DNA of 64,000 nucleotides, taken from contig CAJMQE010000003.1 of the NCBI GenBank assembly GCA_905215405.1, positions 1-64,000 on the forward strand, read 5' to 3'. Made by a program: the position numbers and the translations under genes. Source of the DNA: an uncultured bacterium. Its GTDB lineage: Bacteria; Bacillota; Clostridia; Lachnospirales; Lachnospiraceae. The notes under the pieces were generated by a model. The model saw nothing but the letters and a program-made list of their open reading frames with translations. It ran no database searches and was not told the DNA's origin. Numbering within the stretch: position 1 is the stretch's first letter; each line of letters starts with the position of its first letter. Of this stretch, positions 34,770 to 44,121 are shown piece by piece.

Positions 34770-36002
34770 ATGAAAGAACAGTATGAAAAACAACAGGAAG
34801 AACAAGACGAACAGCATGAACTGGTTGAGGATAAGAATCTGTTGGCAGAACTAAAAGAGCTTGTTAAGAGGATGACTCAAATCGGGGCACCGACTGGACA
34901 GGAACAGAAAAGAGCTGCCTATGTATTACAGTATTTACAGCAAGCAGGGGCACACCCGGTACAGGATGAGGCAGGAAATATACTGGTAGAAATCTCTGGG
35001 GAAGCAAGTGCGATTGATCAAACAGACGGAATTGGAAAGAAGACAAAGGATACAACTCTGGTCGTGGCACATTTGGATACGGTATTTCAGGATTTAAATC
35101 CTGAAGTTTCTGAAACAAAAGAAATACTGAAAGCCCCTGGAGTAGGAGATGATACTGCAAATGTTGCAATTCTGATGTATTATATCAAAAATGTGATCAG
35201 AACAAAGAGAAAATTTTCTGACAGAGTACTTTTTGCATTCGATGTAGGAGAGGAAGGACTTGGAAATCTGAAAGGAATTCGACAGATCGTGCATGATCAT
35301 GGAGACAGAATCCGTCAGGTCATTGGTCTGGATCTTACATACCGTTCAGTATGCTGTAAAGCGGTTGGCTCAAAAAGATACCGTGTTCATATAACGACCT
35401 GCGGAGGACATTCATTTAATGCATTCGGTAATACAAATGCAATTGAAAGAGCAGCTGCAATTGTTACAAAAATTTACAACATCGATACTGCACAGGCAAA
35501 GAATAAAATGGGGAATCCCTGTAAGATGACTTATAATGTCGGCATGATAAATGGGGGAACTTCTGTAAATGCAATTGCACAGGAATGCGATCTGATGGTA
35601 GAAGTGCGTGCAGACGACAGTTTTGCAATGGAACAGATGGATCACCATTTGCAGGAGATCTTTAGAAAAGCAGGCGAATATGAACAGACGACGATCACAT
35701 GGAAACTGATTGGAGATCGACCTTCAATGGGGGCAGTCGATATAGAACATCAGAAAGCTCTGACAGAGCTTGCAGCCCAGATCATTTTTGATGAAACAGG
35801 AATCGATGCGATCAGAAAAAGTGGTTCGACAGATTGTAATATTCCTTTATCAATGGGAATCCCCGCAGTTTGTACAGGTGGTTATGAAGGCGAGGGAACA
35901 CATACCAGAGAAGAGTGGATCAGGATTTCTTCGCTGACACATGGGTATCATATTTTTAGCAGACTGATCGAAAGTGTATCTGCATATCGTTCGAAAGAAT
36001 AG
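34770..36002 (+). CDS. M20-family zinc aminopeptidase
   Basis: A 410-residue metallopeptidase of the M20 clan (PepT/PepV-like). After a Gln/Glu-rich leader the catalytic domain shows VAHLDTVF (first zinc histidine and aspartate), GVGDDTAN (bridging aspartate), DVGEEGLGN (catalytic glutamate pair) and a late GEGTHTREEW zinc histidine; a dimerisation domain is inserted in the middle. It has no signal peptide, so it acts in the cytoplasm on small peptides or acylated amino acids. Its substrate is not evident. The gene appears to stand alone, 91 bases before the methionine synthase activation gene. Confidence 0.88.
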   Translation: MKEQYEKQQEEQDEQHELVEDKNLLAELKELVKRMTQIGAPTGQEQKRAAYVLQYLQQAGAHPVQDEAGNILVEISGEASAIDQTDGIGKKTKDTTLVVAHLDTVFQDLNPEVSETKEILKAPGVGDDTANVAILMYYIKNVIRTKRKFSDRVLFAFDVGEEGLGNLKGIRQIVHDHGDRIRQVIGLDLTYRSVCCKAVGSKRYRVHITTCGGHSFNAFGNTNAIERAAAIVTKIYNIDTAQAKNKMGNPCKMTYNVGMINGGTSVNAIAQECDLMVEVRADDSFAMEQMDHHLQEIFRKAGEYEQTTITWKLIGDRPSMGAVDIEHQKALTELAAQIIFDETGIDAIRKSGSTDCNIPLSMGIPAVCTGGYEGEGTHTREEWIRISSLTHGYHIFSRLIESVSAYRSKE

Positions 36003-36093
36003 GTTGACGGATGAATAGATGCTGATTTAAGATAGGAAAAAGAATGAATGGCCGGAAAGGCATAAAATACAGGAATAGAAATGAAGTGAAAGT

Positions 36094-36777
36094 ATGGGAA
36101 ATATAGTAGAACTGGACGAACTGAACCAGGCAGAGGCACTCAGATATATGGGGTATGGTGACAGCAGACCGGATGAAAAAGTACAGGAAATGTTAAATGC
36201 GTGTGAAAAAGAAGTTCTGCAGGCTGCTGATGCCAGATATGTTTACCGGATATTTGAATTGGACAGACAGGCGGATGGGATTCATCTGGCGGGGACAGAT
36301 TTTATCCTTCGTGGAAATGCAATCCAGAATCATCTGAATGGGTGCGAAAGAGCAGTCCTGATGGCGGTGACAATATCGGCTGGAATCGATCGCCTGATCC
36401 GGCAGTATCAGATCCGTGATATGGCAAAAGCATTGATGGTGGACAGTCTGGGCAGTGTTGCAGTGGAACAGGCGTGTGATAAGGTTGAAAAGCGGATTCA
36501 GATGGATACACAGGGGTATTATCAGACCTGGAGATTTGGCGTAGGATATGGAGATTTCCCAATTGAATCTCAGGAAGGATTTCTGAAAGTGCTCGATGCA
36601 CTGAAAAAGACGGGACTCTGCACGAACAGGAGCAGTATGCTGACACCTACAAAATCGGTGACGGCTGTAATCGGGCTGAGCAAAGACAAGATCAGTGAAA
36701 AGCTGAAAGGCTGTGCAACCTGTAATATGAATGGAAGATGTATGTTCAGAAAGAATGGAGGAAGATGTAATGTTTAG
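36094..36777 (+). CDS. Stand-alone methionine synthase activation-domain protein
   Basis: A 227-residue protein matching the vitamin B12-dependent methionine synthase activation domain, which binds S-adenosylmethionine and re-methylates oxidised cob(II)alamin. Marks are RYMGYGDSRPDE near the start, LMAVTISAGIDRLIR, VDSLGSVAVEQACD, and GVGYGDFPIE. A cysteine cluster near the end (CATCNMNGRC, then C at the tail) is common in stand-alone versions. Its last eight bases overlap the start of metH, whose product lacks this domain. Together they reconstitute a full methionine synthase. Confidence 0.92.
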   Translation: MGNIVELDELNQAEALRYMGYGDSRPDEKVQEMLNACEKEVLQAADARYVYRIFELDRQADGIHLAGTDFILRGNAIQNHLNGCERAVLMAVTISAGIDRLIRQYQIRDMAKALMVDSLGSVAVEQACDKVEKRIQMDTQGYYQTWRFGVGYGDFPIESQEGFLKVLDALKKTGLCTNRSSMLTPTKSVTAVIGLSKDKISEKLKGCATCNMNGRCMFRKNGGRCNV

Positions 36778-39187
36778 AGAATTACTGAAAAAAGACTATG
36801 TGATATTTGATGGAGCCATGGGAACAATGCTGCAGGCAGCTGGTATGAAAATGGGTGAAACACCCGAATTACTGAGCATTACAGATCCTGATCTTCTGAT
36901 TGGTATTCACAGTAAATATATTGAAGCAGGTGCAGACGTAATCTATGCCAATACATTTGGTGCGAACAGATACAAGCTGGAGGGCAGTGGCAGAACAGTA
37001 GAAGAAGTGGTCAGTGCATCAGTTGCAAATGCAAAAGAAGCAGTAAGAAGGAGTGGTGGCAGGGTACTTGTGGCACTGGATATCGGGCCAATCGGACAGC
37101 TTTTGGAGCCAACGGGAACACTTAGCTTTGACGAAGCATATGAAATGTTCGCTGAAATTGTAAATGCAGGTAAAGAAGCAGATCTTATTGTCTTTGAGAC
37201 TATGACGGATCTGCTTGAAGTAAAAGCAGGATTACTAGCAGCAAAAGAGAACACAGATCTACCAGTTGTATGCACAATGTCATTTGAAGCAAATATGCGA
37301 ACCTTTACCGGATGCAGTGTTTCTTCCATGGCACTGACACTTTCTGGCCTTGGCGCAGATGCAATCGGTGTGAACTGTTCCCTGGGACCAGCTGAACTGG
37401 AACCTGTAATTGCAGAACTGGTCAAATGGACAAGACTTCCTGTCGTAATCAAACCCAATGCAGGATTGCCGGATCCAGTGACTAATACTTATAAAGTAGG
37501 ACCAGATGAGTTCGCAGAACTGATGGAAAGTCTTAGAAAATATGGAATCAAAGTCTTTGGCGGATGCTGTGGAACTACGCCAGATTATATCAAGGCTCTG
37601 AAAAAAATGCTGGAGGAAAAGGGCAATATTTCAATCGAACGTCAGGTCGAGGCAGCAGTTTGCTCTGCTACCAGCACGGTTGCAATTTCAGAGCCAAGAA
37701 TAATCGGCGAAAGAATTAATCCAACAGGAAAAAAGGTATTTAAGGAAGCACTGTTGAGAAATGATATTGATTATATCCTGAATCAGGCCCTTGAACAGGT
37801 ACATGCAGGTGCGGACATTCTCGATGTCAACGTCGGACTTCCTGGCATTGATGAAAAAGATATGATGGTCAGAACGATTCAGGCCCTACAGGGAGTCGTT
37901 GACGTACCACTGCAGATCGATTCTACGATTCCAGAGGTACTGGAAGCGGCACTTCGTGTTTATAACGGAAAACCAATCGTCAATTCTGTCAATGGCGAAG
38001 AGGAGTCCCTGAAAAATGTTCTTCCACTGGTTAAAAAATATGGTGCGGCAGTTGTTGGTCTGACACTGGACAAAGATGGAATTCCAAAGAAGGCAGAAGA
38101 CAGATTCAGAATTGCAAAAAAAATACTGCATGCGGCACAAGAACTGGGAATACCGAAAGAAGATGTCTATATTGACTGTCTGACCCTGACTGCTTCTGCA
38201 GAACAGGATGGCGTCATGGAGACACTGGAAGCTTTGCACAGAGTAAAGCATGAACTTGGATTAAAGACAGTACTTGGAGTATCCAACATTTCGTTCGGAC
38301 TTCCAAACAGAGGACTGGTCAACCATATTTTCTTGACAATGGCACTTACGAACGGTCTGGACCTGCCGATTATTAATCCGAATAATGAGGATATGAGAGG
38401 AACGGTCAGAGCCTATAAGTTACTGGCAGGAATCGATCAGAATTCAGTTGATTTTATCAGTGCTTATGCAAATATGCCAAAAGTGGCAAAAATTGCGCCA
38501 AAATCCGTGACATCGGATGCACAGGGGGTCGGTGAACAGCAGAACAATACAGCAGGTCCACGTAAGGAAAATGATCTTTTTTATGCAGTGGAAAAAGGTC
38601 TGAAGAGCGAAGGAGCATCTTTTACCAAAGAACTGTTAAAGACAAAGGATTCAATGGAGATCGTCAATGAAATTCTGATTCCTGCACTTGATAAGATAGG
38701 TACAGAGTTTGAAAAGGGAACAATCTTTCTGCCACAGCTGATCATGTCAGCCGGAGTCGCACAGGCAGCATTTGAAGTTATCCGTGAGCACATGATCAAA
38801 TCTGACAGTGCGCCGGTAAGCAAGGGCAAGATCGTGATCGCAACCGTTAAGGGAGATGTACACGATATAGGAAAGAATATTGTCAAAGTTCTACTTGGAA
38901 ATTATGGCTATCAGGTCATCGATCTTGGGAAAGATGTGGAATATCAGGCAGTTGTGGATGCAGTCAAGGAAAATGACGTCCATCTGGTCGGCTTATCAGC
39001 GCTGATGACGACAACACTGGTATCTATGGAAAAGACGATCCAGCTGATCAGGGAGAATCATCTCGATTGCAAGATCATGGTCGGTGGAGCTGTCCTGACA
39101 CCGGATTATGCAGAGAAGATCGGTGCAGATTTCTATGCAAAAGATGCAAAAGAATCCGTTGATATAGCAAAGAAAGTTCTTGGATAA
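36770..39187 (+). CDS. metH: Cobalamin-dependent methionine synthase, without activation domain
   Basis: An 805-residue enzyme transferring methyl from methyltetrahydrofolate through cobalamin to homocysteine. The homocysteine barrel (about 1-290) has zinc ligands C203, C266 and C267. The pterin-binding barrel (about 315-570) opens with IGERINPTGKK. The cobalamin cap and Rossmann domain (about 600-805) contain D696-V-H698-D-I-G, where the histidine ligates cobalt. The activation domain of E. coli MetH is missing; the overlapping upstream gene supplies it. GGAGG precedes ATG 36770. No SAM or cobalamin riboswitch is visible upstream. Confidence 0.95.
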   Translation: MFRELLKKDYVIFDGAMGTMLQAAGMKMGETPELLSITDPDLLIGIHSKYIEAGADVIYANTFGANRYKLEGSGRTVEEVVSASVANAKEAVRRSGGRVLVALDIGPIGQLLEPTGTLSFDEAYEMFAEIVNAGKEADLIVFETMTDLLEVKAGLLAAKENTDLPVVCTMSFEANMRTFTGCSVSSMALTLSGLGADAIGVNCSLGPAELEPVIAELVKWTRLPVVIKPNAGLPDPVTNTYKVGPDEFAELMESLRKYGIKVFGGCCGTTPDYIKALKKMLEEKGNISIERQVEAAVCSATSTVAISEPRIIGERINPTGKKVFKEALLRNDIDYILNQALEQVHAGADILDVNVGLPGIDEKDMMVRTIQALQGVVDVPLQIDSTIPEVLEAALRVYNGKPIVNSVNGEEESLKNVLPLVKKYGAAVVGLTLDKDGIPKKAEDRFRIAKKILHAAQELGIPKEDVYIDCLTLTASAEQDGVMETLEALHRVKHELGLKTVLGVSNISFGLPNRGLVNHIFLTMALTNGLDLPIINPNNEDMRGTVRAYKLLAGIDQNSVDFISAYANMPKVAKIAPKSVTSDAQGVGEQQNNTAGPRKENDLFYAVEKGLKSEGASFTKELLKTKDSMEIVNEILIPALDKIGTEFEKGTIFLPQLIMSAGVAQAAFEVIREHMIKSDSAPVSKGKIVIATVKGDVHDIGKNIVKVLLGNYGYQVIDLGKDVEYQAVVDAVKENDVHLVGLSALMTTTLVSMEKTIQLIRENHLDCKIMVGGAVLTPDYAEKIGADFYAKDAKESVDIAKKVLG

Positions 39188-39271
39188 GTAGGAAATATGT
39201 GTTCAGCCGGTTTTGCCAGCAAAAGGATACTCTTTTATAAAACTATCTCTTTAGACAAAATAAATAAATTT

Positions 39272-39300
39272 TTGACAATCTATATAGAAAAAGATATAAT
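39272..39300 (+). promoter_or_regulatory. Promoter of rex
   Basis: TTGACA and TATAAT, both perfect, are 17 bases apart. The leader to the rex ATG is about 108 bases. I do not see a clear Rex operator (TTGTTAA inverted repeat) in it. Confidence 0.9.
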
Positions 39301-39415
39301 GAAAATTAGACGCTAAGGAAATTTACATAAATTTCTGAAGAATTTTACTGAAAATACAGAGAAAACAGTTTAGAAAAACAGTATTTAGTTCGATATTATA
39401 TGGAGGCAGATAGAC

Positions 39416-40051
39416 ATGAGCAGCGAAAAAAAGATTTCTTCCGCCGTGATCAGAAGGTTACCCCGATATTACAGATATCTCGGTGAGCTTATGGAAAGTG
39501 GTGTGCAGAGAATTTCGTCAAAAGAATTAAGCAAACGGATGAAGGTGACAGCTTCCCAGATCAGACAGGATCTGAACAATTTTGGAGGATTTGGTCAACA
39601 GGGATACGGATATAACGTGAAGTTCCTCTATGATGAAATTGCAAAAATTCTTGGCATTGACCGTGAACACAATATGATTATAGTAGGTGTTGGTAATCTT
39701 GGACAGGCAATTATTAACTATGAAGATTTTGCCAAGAGAGGATTTGTCATCAAGGGAATCTTTGATAACGACCCAGCACTGGAAGGTAAAAAGATCAGAG
39801 GACTGTCAGTTATGATGAATGATCAGATGACAGATTTTATTAAGGCGAACAACATTGAGATCGTGGCTCTGACGATTCCTAAGAAATACGCGAAAGAAGT
39901 TGGAAAGATGGTAGCAGATGCCGGCATCAAGGCAATATGGAATTTTGCCCATACGGATCTGAACCTGCCAGAAGATGTAATCGTTGAGAATGTACATTTA
40001 TCAGAAAGTCTGATGAGTCTGTCATATACAATCGCAAACAAAAACAGATAA
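39416..40051 (+). CDS. rex: Redox-sensing repressor Rex
   Basis: A 211-residue repressor sensing the NADH/NAD ratio. The N-terminal winged helix (RLPRYYRYLGEL, then SKRMKVTASQIRQDLNNFGGFGQQGYGY) binds DNA. The C-terminal Rossmann domain (GVGNLGQAI, FDNDP) binds NADH, and a swapped final helix completes the dimer. In Clostridia Rex controls fermentation and hydrogenase genes. GGAGGCAG lies before the ATG. Downstream genes follow closely (hypothetical protein, acpS, nnrDE), but targets cannot be read from this window. Confidence 0.96.
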   Translation: MSSEKKISSAVIRRLPRYYRYLGELMESGVQRISSKELSKRMKVTASQIRQDLNNFGGFGQQGYGYNVKFLYDEIAKILGIDREHNMIIVGVGNLGQAIINYEDFAKRGFVIKGIFDNDPALEGKKIRGLSVMMNDQMTDFIKANNIEIVALTIPKKYAKEVGKMVADAGIKAIWNFAHTDLNLPEDVIVENVHLSESLMSLSYTIANKNR

Positions 40052-40113
40052 TTCGGTCATGAATTGTTTTTGGCGTGATGAAATACGCAATCGCAATAGA
40101 AATGGAGACTGGT

Positions 40114-40713
40114 ATGGCTGAAATTACACTCAGGTCAATAAGGGAAAATGCAGATTTAAGACATTTACCAATATTGACATTGGACGAGAGATGGTATCAT
40201 TTGGTACCAGAAGAAGAAAAAACAGATTATATTAGAAAACTGGAAACAAAAGTAAATGATTATCTGAAGAAACAGGGTCAGATAAATAATGATATTAAAG
40301 AAGTAAAGAAAATAAAGGCAAAACTGATTCAGGACGTAGTAGATAACATGGAGGATGATGATACAAATCCAAAACGGGATCTGATCATGCAGGAGAGTCA
40401 GAGACTGATTCATGAGGCCAAGGCAAAGATCAACAGCCTGGAAGATGAATCAATCGATGTGCCAAGACAGCTGGCGAAAGCAAATCAGGAATTGATGCTG
40501 GCAACAGTACGTTTTTGCTATGAACGACTGAATGATAATCGTTCTGACATAGAAATACTTGACAAATGGATCAATGACACACGAGTAAAACTGAAGAAGA
40601 ACCTCCTGATCAAACAGGATAAGGAAACAATGAACGAGAATATGTATACATATATGCATGACATCCTGGGTGCTGAAGTAATGAGTGCCATTGACAGGGT
40701 GAATGAAACTTGA
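40114..40713 (+). CDS. Coiled-coil protein between rex and acpS
   Basis: I do not recognise a named family. The 199-residue protein is hydrophilic and predicted mostly helical, with coiled-coil segments around residues 45-75 and 95-130, and the sequence ENADLRHLPILTLDERWYHL near the start. It has no signal peptide or membrane segment. ATG 40114 has TGGAG six bases upstream; GTG 40075 and ATG 40078 are in frame but unsupported. It starts 62 bases after rex and ends near the acpS start (25 bases before ATG 40739), suggesting one transcription unit. The function is unknown. Confidence 0.75.
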   Translation: MAEITLRSIRENADLRHLPILTLDERWYHLVPEEEKTDYIRKLETKVNDYLKKQGQINNDIKEVKKIKAKLIQDVVDNMEDDDTNPKRDLIMQESQRLIHEAKAKINSLEDESIDVPRQLAKANQELMLATVRFCYERLNDNRSDIEILDKWINDTRVKLKKNLLIKQDKETMNENMYTYMHDILGAEVMSAIDRVNET

Positions 40714-40738
40714 AGCATTGTCTGAAAGGTTGAATTCG

Positions 40739-41101
40739 ATGATTATTGGAATTGGAAATGATATGATAGAAATGAGGCGGGTTGAAAAAGCATGCGAAAG
40801 AACAGCTTTTTTGACTCGCTGTTTTACAACTGAGGAAAGAAAACACTTTGAAGGCAAGACATCTTCTCTTGCCGGAAATTTCTGTGTGAAAGAATCTGTG
40901 GCAAAGGCATTTGGAACAGGATTCCGTGAGTTCATGCCAATTGATATTGAAGTTCTGCGGGATGAACTGGGCAAACCTTATGTCAATCTCTATGGTAATG
41001 CAGAAAAGAAGGCACAGGAGCTTGGTGTAAAAAAGATCCATGTGTCCATATCGAATCTGAAGGAACTGGCAAGTGCATTTGTGGTACTTGAAAATGAATA
41101 A
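40739..41101 (+). CDS. acpS: Holo-[acyl-carrier-protein] synthase AcpS
   Basis: A 120-residue phosphopantetheinyl transferase that activates acyl carrier protein for fatty-acid synthesis. The magnesium-binding D8 lies in GIGNDMIEM and the second acid E52 in FCVKESVAKAFG. The C-terminal strand reads VSISNLKELASAFVVLE, with asparagine where most family members have histidine (SISH). ATG 40739 follows AAAGG by eight bases and gives the family N-terminus. The next gene, nnrDE, begins 27 bases later, an arrangement common in Firmicutes, where these genes precede alr. Confidence 0.94.
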   Translation: MIIGIGNDMIEMRRVEKACERTAFLTRCFTTEERKHFEGKTSSLAGNFCVKESVAKAFGTGFREFMPIDIEVLRDELGKPYVNLYGNAEKKAQELGVKKIHVSISNLKELASAFVVLENE

Positions 41102-41128
41102 GCTAGTGATCAGATAGGAGGCTTTTAT

Positions 41129-42661
41129 ATGAGATATTTATTAAGTCCACAGCAGATGAAAAAGATTGATACAGAATCGATTGAAAAAGTTGGCATTCCA
41201 TCAATGGTCCTGATGGAGCGAGCTGCACTGGGTGTGGCCGATGTAATACTCGAAAAATATTGCTCGGTATGCGAGCATTCAGATACAAAAGTTCTCGTTG
41301 TAAGTGGTAGTGGAAACAATGGGGCCGATGGCATTGCACTGGCAAGAATTCTGTCAGAAAAAGGCATTTATGTGTCAATCTTGCTTGCTGGAACATCACA
41401 GGGAACATTGGAATATAGACAGCAATTGTCGATTGCTCAGGCGGAAGGCCTGACAATATGCAACAATGCTATATTTGATGAATATACTCTAATAGTGGAT
41501 GCAATATTTGGAATCGGATTATCCAGAGATATTACAGGGCATTATGAGACATTAATTGCAGAAATGAATGCTGCCGATGCGAAAATCGTAGCAATAGATG
41601 TGCCATCCGGAATCGATGGTTTTACGGGTCAGATTAGAAACTGTGCCGTAAGAGCAGATGATACCGTAACATTTGGATTTGAAAAGACAGGGCTTGTCCT
41701 TTACCCAGGTGCACAGTTCGCTGGTACGGTAACGGTGAAAGATGCTGGCTTCTCAAGAAAAGCGATGGAACAGATCGAAAAGAAGGTATTTACCTACACA
41801 AGAGAAGACCTGTCACGTCTGAGAGTCCGTCCAGACGATGGAAATAAAGGGACGTTTGGAAAAATACTTCTTATAGCAGGCTCTGCAGATATGGGAGGTG
41901 CAGCCTGTCTGTCCGCACTTGCAGCATTTCAGGCAGGAGCAGGACTGGTCAGAGTTCTGACACATAAAAATAATAGAAATGTTATTTTGCAGACAGTTCC
42001 CGAGGCAATTGTTACAACTTATGGAACGGATACATCGGAGCAGGAACTGGCAGTTATGCTCAAAGAAGCCTGTGAATGGGCTACATTTATCGTGGCTGGA
42101 CCGGGAATCTCAAAGTGCACGCAGGCAAGACAGCTTGTTGCCCGCATCATGGAAGTGACAGATCGACCTGTTTTACTGGATGCAGATGCACTTAATATTA
42201 TGGCTGAAAATGAGTATACTTTTTCAAAAGGGTGCTTCTTTGTAACGCCACATATGAGAGAAATGAGCAGGCTCAGTGGGCGAACAATCAGGGAACTGAA
42301 AGCAGATCCTGTGGCCTGTGCGACCGAATATGCCAGAGAACACAGCTGTATCTGTATTTTAAAGGATGCAAGAACGGTAGTTGCCTCTCCAACGGGGGAG
42401 GTCTATCTGAATACGACTGGCAATAGTGGAATGGCTACTGCTGGCTCTGGAGATGTTCTGACAGGTGTGATTGCCGGAATATCCTATCAGATGATGGATG
42501 ACCATTCAGGATTCAGGCCCCAGAAAGCATTTGAAACAGCTTGTCTGGGAGTATGTCTGCATGGACTGGCAGGAGATGCTGCAGCACAAAAACAGGGCAG
42601 AAGAAGTATGACAGCAGGTGACATTGCAAAAAATCTCTGTGAAATATTGAAATTCCTGTAA
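41129..42661 (+). CDS. nnr: Bifunctional NAD(P)H-hydrate epimerase/dehydratase
   Basis: A 510-residue repair enzyme for hydrated NAD(P)H. The N-terminal YjeF_N domain (about 1-210) epimerises the hydrate: VSGSGNNGADGIALAR binds nucleotide and DVPSGIDGFTG carries the acid. The C-terminal carbohydrate-kinase-like domain (about 225-505) dehydrates the S form using ADP or ATP: GKILLIAGSADMGGA, VAGPGIS, LDADALN, TPHMREM and NSGMATAGSGDVLTG are visible. GGAGGC precedes the ATG. The gene lies between acpS and alr, as in many Firmicutes. Confidence 0.96.
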   Translation: MRYLLSPQQMKKIDTESIEKVGIPSMVLMERAALGVADVILEKYCSVCEHSDTKVLVVSGSGNNGADGIALARILSEKGIYVSILLAGTSQGTLEYRQQLSIAQAEGLTICNNAIFDEYTLIVDAIFGIGLSRDITGHYETLIAEMNAADAKIVAIDVPSGIDGFTGQIRNCAVRADDTVTFGFEKTGLVLYPGAQFAGTVTVKDAGFSRKAMEQIEKKVFTYTREDLSRLRVRPDDGNKGTFGKILLIAGSADMGGAACLSALAAFQAGAGLVRVLTHKNNRNVILQTVPEAIVTTYGTDTSEQELAVMLKEACEWATFIVAGPGISKCTQARQLVARIMEVTDRPVLLDADALNIMAENEYTFSKGCFFVTPHMREMSRLSGRTIRELKADPVACATEYAREHSCICILKDARTVVASPTGEVYLNTTGNSGMATAGSGDVLTGVIAGISYQMMDDHSGFRPQKAFETACLGVCLHGLAGDAAAQKQGRRSMTAGDIAKNLCEILKFL

Positions 42662-42679
42662 ACATACATGAAAAATATG

Positions 42680-42706
42680 TTGCAAAATGTCCGAGTGTGC
42701 TATAAT
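42680..42706 (+). promoter_or_regulatory. Promoter of alr
   Basis: TTGCAA and an extended -10 TGCTATAAT are separated by 15 bases; the short spacer is compensated by the TGn extension. Confidence 0.65.
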
Positions 42707-42795
42707 AAACGTTGAGTCTGACTTCAGCAGACCGGCTGGGACGGAATCGTCTCTTACAACGAATGGATGAACAAAAGTTGAAAGGACTAATGGAA

Positions 42796-43977
42796 ATGAA
42801 GAGATATTACAGAGTTTATGCAGATATTAATCTGGATGCGATAGAAAGCAATGTTGATGAACTTATGAAAGTGACAAAGGCAGGTACAAAGGCAATCGCC
42901 GTTGTAAAAGCCGATGGATATGGTCACGGTGATGTTGCTGTCTGCAAAACGATTTATGATAAAGTAGCGGGCTTTGCAGTTGCTACCATAGATGAAGCTG
43001 TTAATTTAAGAGAGAACGGGGTAGAAAAACCAATTCTGGTACTTGGATTTGTGAACCCGGATGATTTTCCAACACTGGTAGAACATAATGTAGATGCAAC
43101 AATTTTTGATATAGAAACAGCGCAGCTGCTTTCTGAAGCAGCAGTAAAGGCTGGCAGGGAAGCATTGTGCAATATTAAAGTGGATACAGGTATGAGAAGA
43201 ATCGGCCTGGAACCAAATGAAAGTGGAATCGAAACTGTAAAAGCGATCAAAAAGCTGCCGAATGTCAATGCAAGAGGTATATTTACGCATTTTGCTGCAT
43301 CAGATGAAGCAGATAAGACATCCGCACAGTTACAGTTCCATAAATTTACGGATTTTATTAAGGCACTTGAAAAAGAAGGAATTACATTTGAATTCAGACA
43401 TTGTTCCAATAGTGCTGCAATTATTGATATGCCTGAGGCCAACTTGGATATGGTTCGTCTTGGAATCAGTCTGTATGGAATGTATCCATCAGAGGAAGTG
43501 CACAAAGACAGAGTGAAGATGACACCAGCACTGGAACTCAAGAGTCATGTCGCAATGGTAAAGACAATTGGTGCAGGCGAGAAGGTAAGTTATGGTGGAA
43601 CATTTGTTACAAACCGTGAAACGACGCTTGCAACCGTTTCTGTTGGATATGGTGATGGATATCCAAGAGCACTGTCTTCCAAGGGGTATGTCCTGATCAA
43701 TGGACAGAAAGCGCCAATCGTGGGCAGAGTATGCATGGACCAGATGATGGTGGATGTTACCGATATCGGTGAAGTCAGAAGAAACGATATGGTAACATTG
43801 ATTGGTAAAGATGGGGATCAGACAATCTCTGTTGAGGAGATCGCTGCACTTGCTGGAACATTTAATTATGAATTTGTCTGCGACCTTGGAAAGAGAATTC
43901 CAAGAAATTACTATCATAATGGAAAGTTCATCGGCAGCAGGGATTATTTCCACGAACAGTGGGCATTGCAACTGTAA
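42796..43977 (+). CDS. alr: Alanine racemase
   Basis: A 393-residue PLP enzyme making D-alanine for peptidoglycan. The PLP lysine is K38 in VVKADGYGHG, and the substrate tyrosine region is MKTIGAGEKVSYGGTFV, with SVGYGDGYPR and GRVCMDQMMVD further on. It has an N-terminal TIM barrel and a C-terminal beta domain of normal length. ATG 42796 lies ten bases after AAAGG; ATG 42790 is in frame but only four bases from it. In Firmicutes alr is usually followed by the ndoAI-ndoA antitoxin-toxin pair; here only the toxin gene follows. Confidence 0.95.
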   Translation: MKRYYRVYADINLDAIESNVDELMKVTKAGTKAIAVVKADGYGHGDVAVCKTIYDKVAGFAVATIDEAVNLRENGVEKPILVLGFVNPDDFPTLVEHNVDATIFDIETAQLLSEAAVKAGREALCNIKVDTGMRRIGLEPNESGIETVKAIKKLPNVNARGIFTHFAASDEADKTSAQLQFHKFTDFIKALEKEGITFEFRHCSNSAAIIDMPEANLDMVRLGISLYGMYPSEEVHKDRVKMTPALELKSHVAMVKTIGAGEKVSYGGTFVTNRETTLATVSVGYGDGYPRALSSKGYVLINGQKAPIVGRVCMDQMMVDVTDIGEVRRNDMVTLIGKDGDQTISVEEIAALAGTFNYEFVCDLGKRIPRNYYHNGKFIGSRDYFHEQWALQL

Positions 43978-44121
43978 TTGCATAAAATAGAGATAGAAGA
44001 ATGAAAAAATAGTTCTGAATAAAAAATGTTTTCGCTGAATATACACACGCAACATGGAGATAATAATGGTAAAGCATTTATGCAGATGCTTTTAATGCTA
44101 TTATATGGAGTGTGACGCAAT

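Noticed and set aside
36003..36093. SAM or cobalamin riboswitch before the methionine synthase pair
   Set aside because: The gap is only 91 bases and shows none of the conserved cores of those riboswitches.
39188..39271. Terminator after metH
   Set aside because: TTTTGC and GCAAAA can pair weakly, but no T-tract follows, so I do not call it.
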